Of a stretch of DNA of 64,000 bases, positions 54,624 to 64,000 are shown piece by piece. Positions within the stretch are counted from its first letter, which is position 1. Every line of letters begins with the position of its first letter. The position numbers and the translations under genes were made by a program. This DNA is from Colletotrichum lupini (lineage: Eukaryota; Ascomycota; Sordariomycetes; Glomerellales; Glomerellaceae): assembly GCF_023278565.1 (NCBI RefSeq), contig NC_064675.1, positions 7,750,001-7,814,000 on the forward strand. The letters run 5' to 3'. Below the pieces are notes generated by a model. It was not told the DNA's origin. It ran no database searches and saw only the letters and a program-made list of their open reading frames with translations.

Positions 54624-57308
54624 ATGCATAAAGACGTATGTACCGTCTCCCGTTCAAGCATGCATCATGGACCCAACTTTCGCACTCATGCGGACTACAC
54701 CCAACGCCCTGCAACGCCGGCCATATCGTTCAAAGAGGATCGGCCGTGCATGCTTTGCCGTGCGCGTAAGACTTCATGCCGCCGCGCGGGAAAAGATACA
54801 TCTTGCATAACGTGCCGCAAACGAGGCGAACGCTGCAGCTTTCTCGATGATCCCACTCACGAGTCGGCTCTCACTCATGAGTCGGCAACCGCCTCTCTGT
54901 CCGGGGGTAGTCCCAATGATTGCGACGGGTTGGATGACCTCGGACAAACTGGAGTCGGCTTCGACACTTCAACAATCCTGCCAGGAGATCTAGCCAGCGA
55001 CATTGTTCAGGGCTCCCTTGGAGACCATACGAATGACCATTACAGCCAGCACCCCGCGGACGAGGACGCGATGTATGGGGGCTTCACCGATGAAAGGATC
55101 TGGGGCAGCCCTCCGCCAGATGAAACACAATTCGCGAGCACTGCTATTGGCGCTGGTCTGATGCAGTTTGATGGAATCCCGCTTGCGAATTCTCAAGTCC
55201 TTCATCAGCATGATTTCGAGACACCCGAGCGAGCAGCTCCACTGCCAACATTTGAAGCCTCGTCAAATGGCGCGAATTCCGCGCACGAGATCGGGATTAG
55301 ATTCTCGACAGAACCACACGATGGCTGTGCACAGTCGTCTAATCTGAACGATGCTGCTTTTACCATCGACCAAAGACCTGAGTTCCAGAGCGCGTACTTT
55401 GGTCTCTCGGGAGAGTCGGACCCTTATCTTCTCCGGCATTACTTGTATAACGACGCAGACGAATTTCCGTTTCTTCGAGTGATATATCGAAGGACGCAGA
55501 GCGGGACCCCCTTCCATCGCGACCATTCTTCGGTCACAGAACATCCCAGATCAGATGAAAACAATGTTCCGGTCCAATTCCTTCTAACTTCAAATGACTT
55601 GAGTGATGAGCTTAGACGCCTCGGTCCTACCAATCATTTATATAATTATGAGTCAGTGAGAAAGGAACTGAACGACTTGGTGAGTGAAGATGTCGGACGG
55701 AGACTTGTTCTATTGTAAGCCTGCCCCGTTTCCACCAAGCATCATGACCCTAACTGTCCAGGTTCGTACAATATGTTTACCCAGCATTTCCAGTTATTTC
55801 TCGGTCACAAATAGTGACCGCCTTTGATGGACATTTCAAGTCTGCGTCCCCGGGACATGCTCCACTGCCAACTTATCTGCTGGCCGCTATATACGCTTCT
55901 GCGCTCCCTTTCACTGCATACGATGACATACTATGCGTCTCCAGTGTCTACAAGAAACCTTCCGCCCAAAGACTATGGCAAATTGTCTATGACGGGATTC
56001 AGACTACGCTACATACCCCGAAACTATCTACCATCTCAAGCGCATTACTGTATCTTCATAAACCCCGAGTAGGAGTGCAGCATGTATCCGCGGACACGTC
56101 TTTCGCCTGGTCTATGATCGCCTCTGTCGTTGGCTTAGCCACGAGCCTAGCGCTGCACCTGGACTGCAGTTCATGGTCAATACCGCCGTGGGAAAAGCGG
56201 CTTCGACGCCGCTTGTGGTGGATGACATTCTCCGAGGCGACGTGGAGAAGTCTCTTGTTGGGAAGGCCTGCTATAATCGCACCAGATCAGTGGAATGTGT
56301 CGGAGCTCACTTCACTGGATTTTGAGGTTGGGGAAATGCTTCTTGGGCTTGGCGATGATACGAAAGCAAACGATTTCGCGGAAAAGCTGCGACTTGCAAC
56401 ACATGAGTCCGATGAGGGTATGATATCCCAGCGACTCGCAACTTTGACCATTATTGCCGACAATATATACCGTTGTCTTTAGTAAGTCCTCTGATGCCCG
56501 TTGTTTGTTGCTTACATGCGCTGAGAGAAATCGCACAGCACGATACGGGCTACTGAGAAGCTCGCCGATGACCTTGCTGGCTCCATCAGGGCTATCAAAC
56601 CTCTTCGTGAAGAGCTCAAGCTGTGGTATGCTAGTCTTCCTATCTATTTAAAGACACCAAAGATAGATCCCGAGAGGGTGGCTCCCGCCGCACCAAGCTC
56701 GGCAGCCTGCCTCAAATTCGCGTATCTGACTCTCGAAATTCTACTTTACCGAGCTTTGCTTCGGCCACTGGGCAAAATCGACCTGGAAGTTGTCTCGAAT
56801 GCAGTTTCACAGACAGATGATCTTTGTAGTAGCTCGGATGCCAACATGACTGGACCGGAACTGGGCGAGAGTCTGCGAAACGAGATAGAGCTGATTATAT
56901 GTGCTGCCGAAAACTGTGCGAGGATTATCAGCACATTCACCGTCGAGCTGATGTCTTGGGATTTTGCCGGTTTCTGGTATGCTTGTAAGTAACGCCTCAT
57001 GTTCGTGCCAGGAAGTACGCAGTTACAAGCACATGTCTAATTAGTGGGCTAACCTAGGGTCTCGCATTGGTTGGGCGATAACCTCAAGCTTTCTTGCCTT
57101 ACTCTTTGTCCAATCACCAAGCGTGCAGCACGCAAAAACGTGCAAGATTCTGATCGACAAGTGGCGGCAAATATTGCGACACCAGTCTCAAAGCTTCGAG
57201 GACATGAGCCTTGGGATTCTACGGTTGGATGCGATGTACTGGTCAAACATGAACAAGATCTTTAGGATTAACAGATATGTAGCACAAGTAATCAAAGACT
57301 CGACATGA
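54624..57308 (+). CDS. Zn2Cys6 transcription factor with fungal_trans domain, 835 aa
   Basis: Exons are 54624-55714, 55762-56481, 56539-56984 and 57058-57308, all GT-AG with matching phase. The zinc cluster is CMLCRARKTSC...CITCRKRGERC (C-x2-C-x6-C-x8-C-x2-C-x6-C) near residues 42-71. The start could also be the ATG at 54660. A long acidic, Ser-rich linker precedes the fungal_trans region: FVQYVYPAFPVIS, LPTYLLAAIYASALPFTAYD, SMIASVVGLATSLALHLDCSSW and PPWEKRLRRRLWWMTFSEATWRSLLLGRPA. The nuclear regulator's target is unknown. The nearest downstream genes are the Dal5-type permease and M20 hydrolase, so a link to their control is possible. Confidence 0.88.
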
Positions 57309-57682
57309 AGTCGACATTGCACTGTTATATGCTCGCTATACACTGGTTTCCCAAACGTTTGGGCATCGTGCCCACGGATGGAAGCAAACTACCGAGATCT
57401 CATCAGCATTCATAATCCGCGCACATCAAATTTGGGACCCACCTTACAGAAGCTGCTGCACATCGCTATCCTAAGCATGATTGCTGGAGCGTTTCTACAA
57501 AACGGCTTCTAGGACGACCGACACTGCAAATCTCAGCGGCAACTGTGGGTCAACACGTGCACAAGCGAGTCCCGGCGCTCATGGCAAGATACTTTTGATA
57601 TGTCTATGTATCAGATTGTGTCGGGCACCTCCACATGTTCTCCTGGGGCACCGCAGTACTAGTGAATGAGCACTGATCACAT
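57309..57682. other. Convergent 3' flanks
   Basis: Nothing recognised in this 374-bp stretch. Confidence 0.5.
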
Positions 57683-59284
57683 TCACACCGCGAGCCGGAG
57701 ACCTCCAGATACATTTCCAACCTGCTTTGCGTTTCTCCTACGGACGAGGATGTGGATGAGTCCGACCGCAACCAGAGCAATAGCCTCCATAGCGAGCGAG
57801 ACTGCGTTGCCCATAATGTAGCGCGGCGAGTCCTTCTTCGGATAAATCTGGGATGAGGGAATTCCCGAGGCGTTGGCGATGGAGATGAGCAAAGGGATAC
57901 CGATTGAGCGCACGTGGTCGGTGGGAAGATTATTTGTCACCCAAGTGACGACAAGGGTGTTGTAAGGATAGACACCTATGACATATTAGGAGCTGGATAG
58001 CTTCAGTAGGGCGCGAACCGGACTCACCAGCAGCAACGAGGAACATGGCGAAGAGGTCTGCGCCGTGGTTGCTAGTGCCGACGGTGATCGCATAGCCAAC
58101 AAGGACAGGAATTGGAACGATCATGGCGAGAATGCCGCGCTTGTTGAGTTTGTCCGAGAGCCAAGCGACGAGGCACAGAAACATGCAGGCGAAGACGTAC
58201 ACCGGGATGGAGAGATAGTTCGCCTGGAGGGAAGTATATCTACTATGTGTGAGATGCATACTTTCAATGGCACTGGAAGAAAAGCTAGAAAAGAGACTTA
58301 CCCAAAACCAACGATGAGAGTAGGCAAAAAGGTGGTGAAGCCGAATAGCGGAACGGACGAGCAGAACATGCCGATGGCGGCAATGTAGATAATGGGCTCC
58401 GTAAAAGCCATTTTGGCATACTTCCACTCGAATTTTCTCTCCCCCTTATAGGCCACATCTCTCTTGACACGCATGCTCATGACGTAGCGCTCCTCTTCGT
58501 TGAGGAACCATGCCTTCTCAGAGTCGAACGGTAGCGTGACCCAGAGAGCCAGGCCAATCACGATGGAGATGCACCCCTCGATGATGAACAGCCAGCGCCA
58601 GGCCTCGAGTCCGGCCTTAGAACCCATTGTCTGGATGCCGTAGGCAATGAGGCCACCAAAAGCACCTGAAAGGGCAATCGCACCGTAAAGCACGGCAATG
58701 CGCTTGGCTTGCTGAGCCCGGGAGTAGACGGTCGAAATCAGGAAAGCAAGACAAGGGAAGAGGCCGGACTCGAAAACTCCCAGGAGGAGGCGGACAGCAA
58801 TTCCATGGTAATAGTTGTGGATGAACCCTGTTGCGATAGTAACAACACTCCATCCGATCATGGCGACAGCAAGGACTGCGTTAGCTCCCCATTTCTTAAC
58901 CGCCATGACCCAGGGGATCTCGAAGAGGACGTAGGTCGGATAGAATAAGGTTGACAGGTCATTGAACTGTGTTCCAACGAGCCCCAAGTCTTGTTCGAAA
59001 CCAAAAACTCGAGCGTTTCCTGCCAAGAGCTCGTGTTAATACCAACGGCCACAAGACTGGACGCGATGCAATTTTCACAAACCAATATTAGTTCGGTCAA
59101 GATATGCAATGAGCATAAGCAACGCCATTTGCGGCATCATGTACTTGTCGAATTTTGAGATGGCGCGTTTCTCTAGGACCGGATCGATCAAGATCGAGCT
59201 TTCACCCATGGTTGGAGGTGGTGAATCGGTAATGTTGCTCGGAATGAAGTCAGAGTTGATATTGGCTTCTTTGGTGTGCTTCAT
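57683..59284 (-). CDS. MFS anion:cation symporter, Dal5/allantoate-permease family, 475 aa
   Basis: Exons are 59284-59083, 59019-58302, 58242-58028 and 57975-57683; introns of 63, 59 and 52 nt join in frame. Family signs: LMLIAYLDRTNIGNARVFGFEQDLGL at the first helix, the loop GVFESGLFPCLAFLISTVYSRAQQAKR, GLEAWRWLFIIEGCISIVIG, RYTSLQANYLSIPVYVFACM, and the late block VYPYNTLVVTWVTNNLPTDHVRSIGIPLLISIANASGI. Length and about 12 helices fit the ACS family (allantoate, nicotinate, pantothenate, ureidosuccinate and similar small acids). The divergent carbamoylase-type hydrolase and the GATA-rich shared promoter favour a ureide or N-carbamoyl substrate (inference). Confidence 0.92.
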
Positions 59285-59840
59285 GATTATTGTATCTGGG
59301 AGGTGAAAGTGATTGGACTTGATGAGATTCGAGTTGAGACCCCGCTGTCCTTTTTGAAGACAGCATAATAGTTGATAACTCCAACGATGATGTTGAACGA
59401 GCTTATCGGCATTACCCGTATCTGTTGATAAGTTTCGCCGGGTCAGTTCAACAATAAGCCTTGATAACAAATCTAGGCTGCTATATTAGCCGTTGATAAG
59501 CGGTCGTTTGGAACCGGCGTAGAAGCAATTGACCAGTCAGGTTTCGTGTTCGCCGAAACTATGGAACTAGAATCCGCCGAATCTGTTAATGAATCGTAGT
59601 GGAGACAAATTCGCCGAATAATTTGTGGGTATGGTACCACGATAGAATACGTTCAGGAGTCAACTACTAGTGCTCATACTCGGTAGATCATCGAGCCGTG
59701 TATGTATTTGAGAAGATAAATATCGAGGCACAAATTAGCATGATTTTGTTCCTCTTCACACAGCCATTCGACTGCATCTTTCCTTCAAGTTGTATGAGCG
59801 GAACCTAAGAAAAGGGGACATCGCATTTCGCTCCGCAAAC
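59285..59840. promoter_or_regulatory. Shared divergent promoter packed with GATA sites
   Basis: Between the permease and hydrolase start codons (556 bp) are GTTGATAAC at 59371, GTTGATAAG at 59424, TTGATAAC at 59461 and GTTGATAAG at 59492. Further GATA/TATC cores lie near 59293, 59404, 59419, 59641, 59715 and 59721. Repeated TGATAA is the preferred AreA/NIT2 site, so nitrogen-catabolite control of both genes is a strong prediction. Confidence 0.65.
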
Positions 59841-61391
59841 ATGTCTACGACGGCAACCATGACTACATCTGCCCAGATTCTGTCGCGGGCCAGCCCTGTA
59901 GCCACGGTGGTTATAGATAGGCAACGGCTGATGAATGACATACATCTCACAGCTCAATGGGGAGGGGGACAGAGATGGGGAGAGTATGCCTGCGCCATGT
60001 CCTCTCGCTTTCAGGTAGATCACAAAAGCTGACAATGGAATAGCGCCCCGACCGAGATCGGCATGGCCCGGCTAGCGTTGAGTGATGCAGATAAAATGGC
60101 ACGAGATTGGTTTATCAAAGAGGTCAAGAAGTACGGTTGCAAGGTGCAGGTGGATGCTATGGGCAACATCTTCGCTATTCGGCCTGGCAGGAGAGAAGGC
60201 TACCCTACGTTCATGGGCTCTCACCTGGACACGCAACCCGCTGGCGGCAGATACGACGGTATCCTTGGTGTTCTCGGAGGAGTTGCAGCCTTGAGAGCTC
60301 TGCATGAGTCTGGAACCGAAACCGAGTACCCTGTTGGTGTTGTTGACTGGACCAAGTAAGTGCTGGCTTTAGTCAGGTATCATTGATGTAATTGCTTACA
60401 GCACGCAGTGAGGAGGGCGCAAGATTTCCACAGTGCATGATGGCTTCTGCTGTGTGGGCTGGCATTACAGATGTCAACAGCACACATCGAATCGCTGATA
60501 TCGAAGATGCAAATGTCACAGTCAGGTCCGAGCTGGAGAGGATAGGTTACTTGGGCGCCATACCTGCGCACTACACCGCAACGCCCATGGCAGCTCATTT
60601 CGAGCTTCATATCGGTACGCAATCTGATGTCTTGCCGAGAAGTGACCGCATACTGACATGATTATTCAGAGCAAGGGCCCATTCTTGAGGCATCCAATCA
60701 ATGTATCGGTGTTGTCCAGGGAGTCCAGGCCAGCAAATGGTTCACTATCACCGTCGGGGGCCGAGACAGTCATACAGGAGCCACTAACTTTGAGAACCGG
60801 TCCGATGCTCTATTGACCAGTGCGCAAATGATTCTGCGGTCACATCAAGTCGCTACCGAGTTCAAATCGTTGGCGTCCACTGGCCTCCTCTCCCTGGAGC
60901 CCGGAAGCACAAATACCGTTCCTGGGGTCGTTACCTTCTCACTGGACCTGCGATCTAGTGAGAATGAGAATATCAACAAAATGGAAGAGATTCTTCGAAG
61001 AGATTTTAAGAGCATTGCGAGGGGCGAGAATGTTGGAACAGTCACTGCGGGATGCACTCGTGGTCGTGGTTGCACTGTCTCTTGGAAGGTCGACTCAGAT
61101 GCCAAGGTTGCCAACTTTGACAAGGATTGTATTGAATGCATCGAGAAGGGAAGCGAGTCGTTGTTCGGAGAACAGGCAGGATCACTGACGAGAAGGATGT
61201 ATAGTGGCGCTGGACACGACAGTGTGCACACCTCTACGATGGTGCCCACGGCGATGATATTCGTTCCATGCAGAGAGGGAATAACTCACAACCCTACTGA
61301 GTATTGCTCGCCGACGGACTGCGGTAACGGAGCGCAGGTTCTTCTCAATGCTATACTCAGATACGACCACTATAGATCCACCAAGGTATGA
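59841..61391 (+). CDS. M20-family N-carbamoyl/ureide amidohydrolase, 460 aa
   Basis: Exons are 59841-59983, 60044-60355, 60409-60614 and 60670-61391, with phases matching. Metal and catalytic motifs: GSHLDTQPAGGRYDG (H108, D110, D119), WTNEEGARFP (E153/E154, completed by the second splice), HIEQGPILE (H219, completed by the third splice), YSGAGHDSVH and GITHNPTEYC. These are the hydantoinase/carbamoylase branch signatures of dinuclear-metal amidohydrolases. Known activities in the branch are allantoate and ureidoglycolate amidohydrolase, N-carbamoyl-amino-acid hydrolase and yeast-type beta-ureidopropionase. The sequence alone does not decide between them. It releases ammonia and CO2 or an amino acid from imported ureides. 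Cytosolic, no targeting signal. Confidence 0.92.
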
Positions 61392-61871
61392 TTATGAGGG
61401 AACCTGTATGTAGTGATAAGGTGTTGGGAAGCAGTAATGATTGATAACATCAAGAACAACTCGAAAAAAACGTGTCCAATATTGCACTATGTCCCAACCA
61501 CTCCACGTCTTGCTGTGTGACAGAATGGCTTGCATATACATAAATTACGATTCTTGTTTCGATAAGACTGGAACACTCCTGAGGTAGGGTAGTGTATGAG
61601 GACGTAGGATATATTGTTATTTTATATAGGTACGTAAAGTCAAACTTAGTAGGTAATGTCGAGTACATTATATAAAGATGTCTAATCCCTCCCGAGATGC
61701 CTGTGAATCACTCGCATGAGCCGTCATATGGCATTGGTATTCGATCACCAATATCTCCTCATCGTGCAAACCTGCCCTGCCCCACGATTCCTCATGCCAA
61801 ATTAATTGGCGCGATTTCAATGAGCTACCAAGAGGTATCTCCTTCGACTTGAACAGTCACACTCGTATTCT
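61392..61871. other. Convergent 3' flanks
   Basis: AT-rich with TATATA words near 61610-61675. No gene seen. Confidence 0.5.
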
Positions 61872-62321
61872 TTATTTCAACTTCTGTTTCTTAAAGCCAA
61901 GCTCGGCCAGGAACGAGACCCTCGCCACCGTCACTCCAATCGTGATGATCATCCCAACCCAGTCCCCAACCTGCCACGTCATTGGGGAGAGACGGCCTTG
62001 TTTTCCAAACACCTCGTAGGTGCCCGCAAGAAGGGAAAGGTCAATAGCTAGAATAGCGGCTTGCGCGATCTTCCATACTCCAATGTCTTGCGTGTATCGT
62101 AGAAGTATGCCATTGAGGATAGCACAGCCAACCAGAGCTCCGCCACCCTGGTAGAGGAGCATGTCGTGGGCTGCATCGCGCGTTCCGGTGTGGGATTCGA
62201 GGAAGAACTGGTCAAGCATCCAGTCACGCGTGAAGAAGGACATGAACGCGCCCCAGAGCGCGCACGGTGGGTCCCAGTAGAGGAAGATGGCTCTGTAGAT
62301 AGAGGGGATATGAGTAGTCAT
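61872..62321 (-). CDS. Small four-helix membrane protein, DUF7704-like, 149 aa
   Basis: Single exon from the ATG at 62321 to TAA. The N-terminus (IPSIYRAIFLYWDPPCALWGAF) and four hydrophobic segments (YWDPPCALWGAFMSFF, GGGALVGCAILNGILL, AQAAILAIDLSLLAGTYEVF, VGMIITIGVTVARVSFLAEL) fit the fungal DUF7704 type of membrane protein. The function is unknown. A basic C-terminus (KKQKLK) could act as an ER-retrieval-like signal. Confidence 0.75.
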   Translation of the reverse strand: MTTHIPSIYRAIFLYWDPPCALWGAFMSFFTRDWMLDQFFLESHTGTRDAAHDMLLYQGGGALVGCAILNGILLRYTQDIGVWKIAQAAILAIDLSLLAGTYEVFGKQGRLSPMTWQVGDWVGMIITIGVTVARVSFLAELGFKKQKLK

Positions 62322-63573
62322 TGTGAAGCGTTGACGGCTGGAGGATCCGGGAAAAACTTGAAGAAGTTTTGCTCAAAAAAGGAAAGAGGAGAGACGCGAG
62401 ACCTTATTAAAACCCCAGGGATGAAACGCCTGGCCTTCAGGCTTGACTAAGGCCAGAATATACTGGAAATTGCTTAGTGCTGACGGCTGAATGACAAAGT
62501 CCTTCCTTCCTTACCTAGGTACCCCGCTCCTTAACTGCCGGCTTTGGACCTTTTGTGCTGCAGCATTGATGTGCTTGCTATTCTTATAGCCATATGGGTA
62601 ACACAAAGTAAAGTCGATCATGCGAATCGTCTTGTCAATATATCTTACAGTGCATTACGTGATCACCTTGAGGGACAGGTCTGAATAAGAGCTGCCTTGC
62701 ACATACGCATCGAAAACAGACCATACCCGGAAGAGCTTAGGGCACCACAGCAAAAACAAGACCAAGCGTTTACAACACTATGTTGAAAGAGCGCAGAGTC
62801 ATGGGGAGTGTTGCAACTCTACACTGACGGACTTGAGAAAGTGGCCTTGAATCATTTCCTGGCGCAGTAGAAGGATTAGCTAGAGGTGATGCATACCTTT
62901 GAGCCATGCCCTCTTAAGTGATCTGAGAATAGTGAAAGGGAATGAATCAGAGGGAGAATGGAGGCTGATGAATCAGCAACCTATTTAGTGGAACATCTGG
63001 AAGTGGAGGACTGTGACGGGAGAATAAATGATTCCAATAATAATGTTTGTAGAGTATTGATTTCGGCTTCGACAACGGTCAGGAGTCTGAGACTAAGAAT
63101 AATTGCAATCTGTAGAGTAGAGCAACAGATTGAGTTGATAACATAAAGCAGCCGGTTTCAAGTTGCTTGGCTGTTCCCGAGAGCGTTATAAACCTCAAGC
63201 TCGTAACGTGCCAAGATATATGGTTCAAACACTCGCAGACGATGTCACATCAGTACGATGCTGTTTAGCTGATAATCATAACACATCACAGTCATCTAGC
63301 CCGAAAGAAATTACGGTGCAGGTAAGGCAACTATCACGTTGCCTTTCACAACCTTTTGGCAAGGTCCTAGGCGACTACCTGGGTTGGTCTCACAAGTGTT
63401 GAAAGGAACTGCAAAAGCAACTAGATTGGTTGTTTTTACTGATCAGCAATATGGAGCGAAGGAGTTGCCGCATACCCGCCTAGTAAGAAAGCACGGGTAT
63501 CATCCGCATGGATTTTTGTGATAGATGTGGTTTCAAGGGGCAATTAGAACACTATGGGGCTGGGACTAAGATC
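62322..63573. other. Intergenic, no gene seen
   Basis: Holds the promoter of the DUF7704-like gene and the 3' flank of the LysM gene. A TTACCTAGGTACC palindromic word lies near 62511-62523. Small frames without motif. Confidence 0.45.
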
Positions 63574-64000
63574 TTACGCCGCAACACCAATACAGTACCA
63601 ATAAGTCCCCCAGAAGCTGGTGCCACAATTTTCACCGTTGGTTCCGAGCACCGTATTCCAACTGTAAAAGTCTGCAGCCGCGAGACCGTACCTCTCGATG
63701 AAGGCTGAACACCAGTCGCCTGATGGAGCCTGGGCGTACTTGTTACACGTTGCGATCGCGTTGCCCGCCTGATTTGGCGACGGTGCCGCAACGGGGCCGT
63801 TGGTGGGAGTCGGAGTGGATACCGGCGCCGAAGTGGAGGTTACCCCCGAGCCGCCGGTGGTGGTCACGCTGTCGCTCGTACCGACGCAGTATGCGTAACC
63901 ACCCCAGAAGTTTGTGAGGCAGTCTTCTGATACAGCAGGGTTCAGAGCCAGAAACTGGGCATGCGTGAGACCGTACTCCGCCTCGACCGTGGAGCAGTCG
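63574..64000 (-). CDS. LysM-domain secreted protein, C-terminal part (5' end outside window)
   Basis: The minus frame is open from 63999 to the TAA at 63574-63576. The visible part ends one LysM motif (CSTVEAEYGLTHAQFLALNPAV...CLTNFWGGYAYCVG), then a Thr/Pro/Ser-rich linker of about 45 residues, then a second LysM-like motif (CNKYAQAPSGDWCSAFIERYGLAAADFYSWNTVLG...CGTSFWGTYWYCIGV). Both carry the cysteine pattern of fungal LysM proteins, which bind chitin or related glycans. Some act at the host interface, but many are general surface proteins. There is no membrane anchor at the C-terminus. Signal peptide and domain number cannot be judged here. Confidence 0.85.
   Translation of the reverse strand, partial: DCSTVEAEYGLTHAQFLALNPAVSEDCLTNFWGGYAYCVGTSDSVTTTGGSGVTSTSAPVSTPTPTNGPVAAPSPNQAGNAIATCNKYAQAPSGDWCSAFIERYGLAAADFYSWNTVLGTNGENCGTSFWGTYWYCIGVAA

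Noticed and set aside
1..64000. CRISPR arrays, rRNA genes, intact tRNA genes, autonomous transposons or viral genes
   Set aside because: None was recognised. The only tRNA-like signal (16395-16405) fails the stem and spacing tests by eye; a covariance-model search would settle it.

Overview
The window comes from a filamentous ascomycete (Pezizomycotina). The evidence is short (about 46-166 nt) GT-AG introns in most genes, Zn2Cys6 and fungal C2H2 regulators, an AA9 cellulose monooxygenase, a SCON-2/MET30-type F-box protein, a tyrosinase and a LysM protein. The gene set looks like a plant-associated Sordariomycete, but the species is inference. I recognise no virus, CRISPR array or convincing tRNA or rRNA gene. 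Exon borders were read by eye from splice sites, reading phase and family motifs. No search was run.

Layout. 1-8.6 kb: the 3' end of a membrane-protein gene, a small three-exon membrane-peptide gene, a tyrosinase and a tubby-like protein. 12-15.6 kb: an AA9 monooxygenase with an unusual repeated acidic Cys tail, then a membrane-anchored histidine-phosphatase-family protein. 15.6-22.3 kb is gene-poor and holds a degenerate MITE-like inverted repeat. 22.3-30 kb: conserved housekeeping genes, namely the sulfur regulator SCON-2/SconB, the mitochondrial succinate-fumarate carrier and twinfilin. 30.5-34.7 kb: a sulfotransferase-like P-loop protein and a C2H2/fungal_trans regulator.

35-62 kb is accessory in character. 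It holds an SDR, a Zn2Cys6 regulator, an amidase, a zinc alcohol dehydrogenase, a cyclic-imide-hydrolase/PgdA-like deacetylase and an Mtr-like amino-acid permease. These are followed by a secreted beta-propeller protein, a bZIP factor and two divergent zinc-cluster regulators. Then comes a divergent pair, a Dal5-type permease and an M20 carbamoylase-type amidohydrolase, sharing a promoter packed with GATA (AreA/NIT2-type) sites. A small DUF7704-like membrane protein follows, and the window ends inside a LysM protein gene.

Working picture (inference): 35-47 kb and 57.7-61.4 kb look like nitrogen-scavenging modules for amides, cyclic imides or ureides. Each has uptake (AAAP and ACS permeases), ring or amide opening (deacetylase-like enzyme, amidase, M20 hydrolase), possible oxidation steps (ADH, SDR) and nearby regulators.
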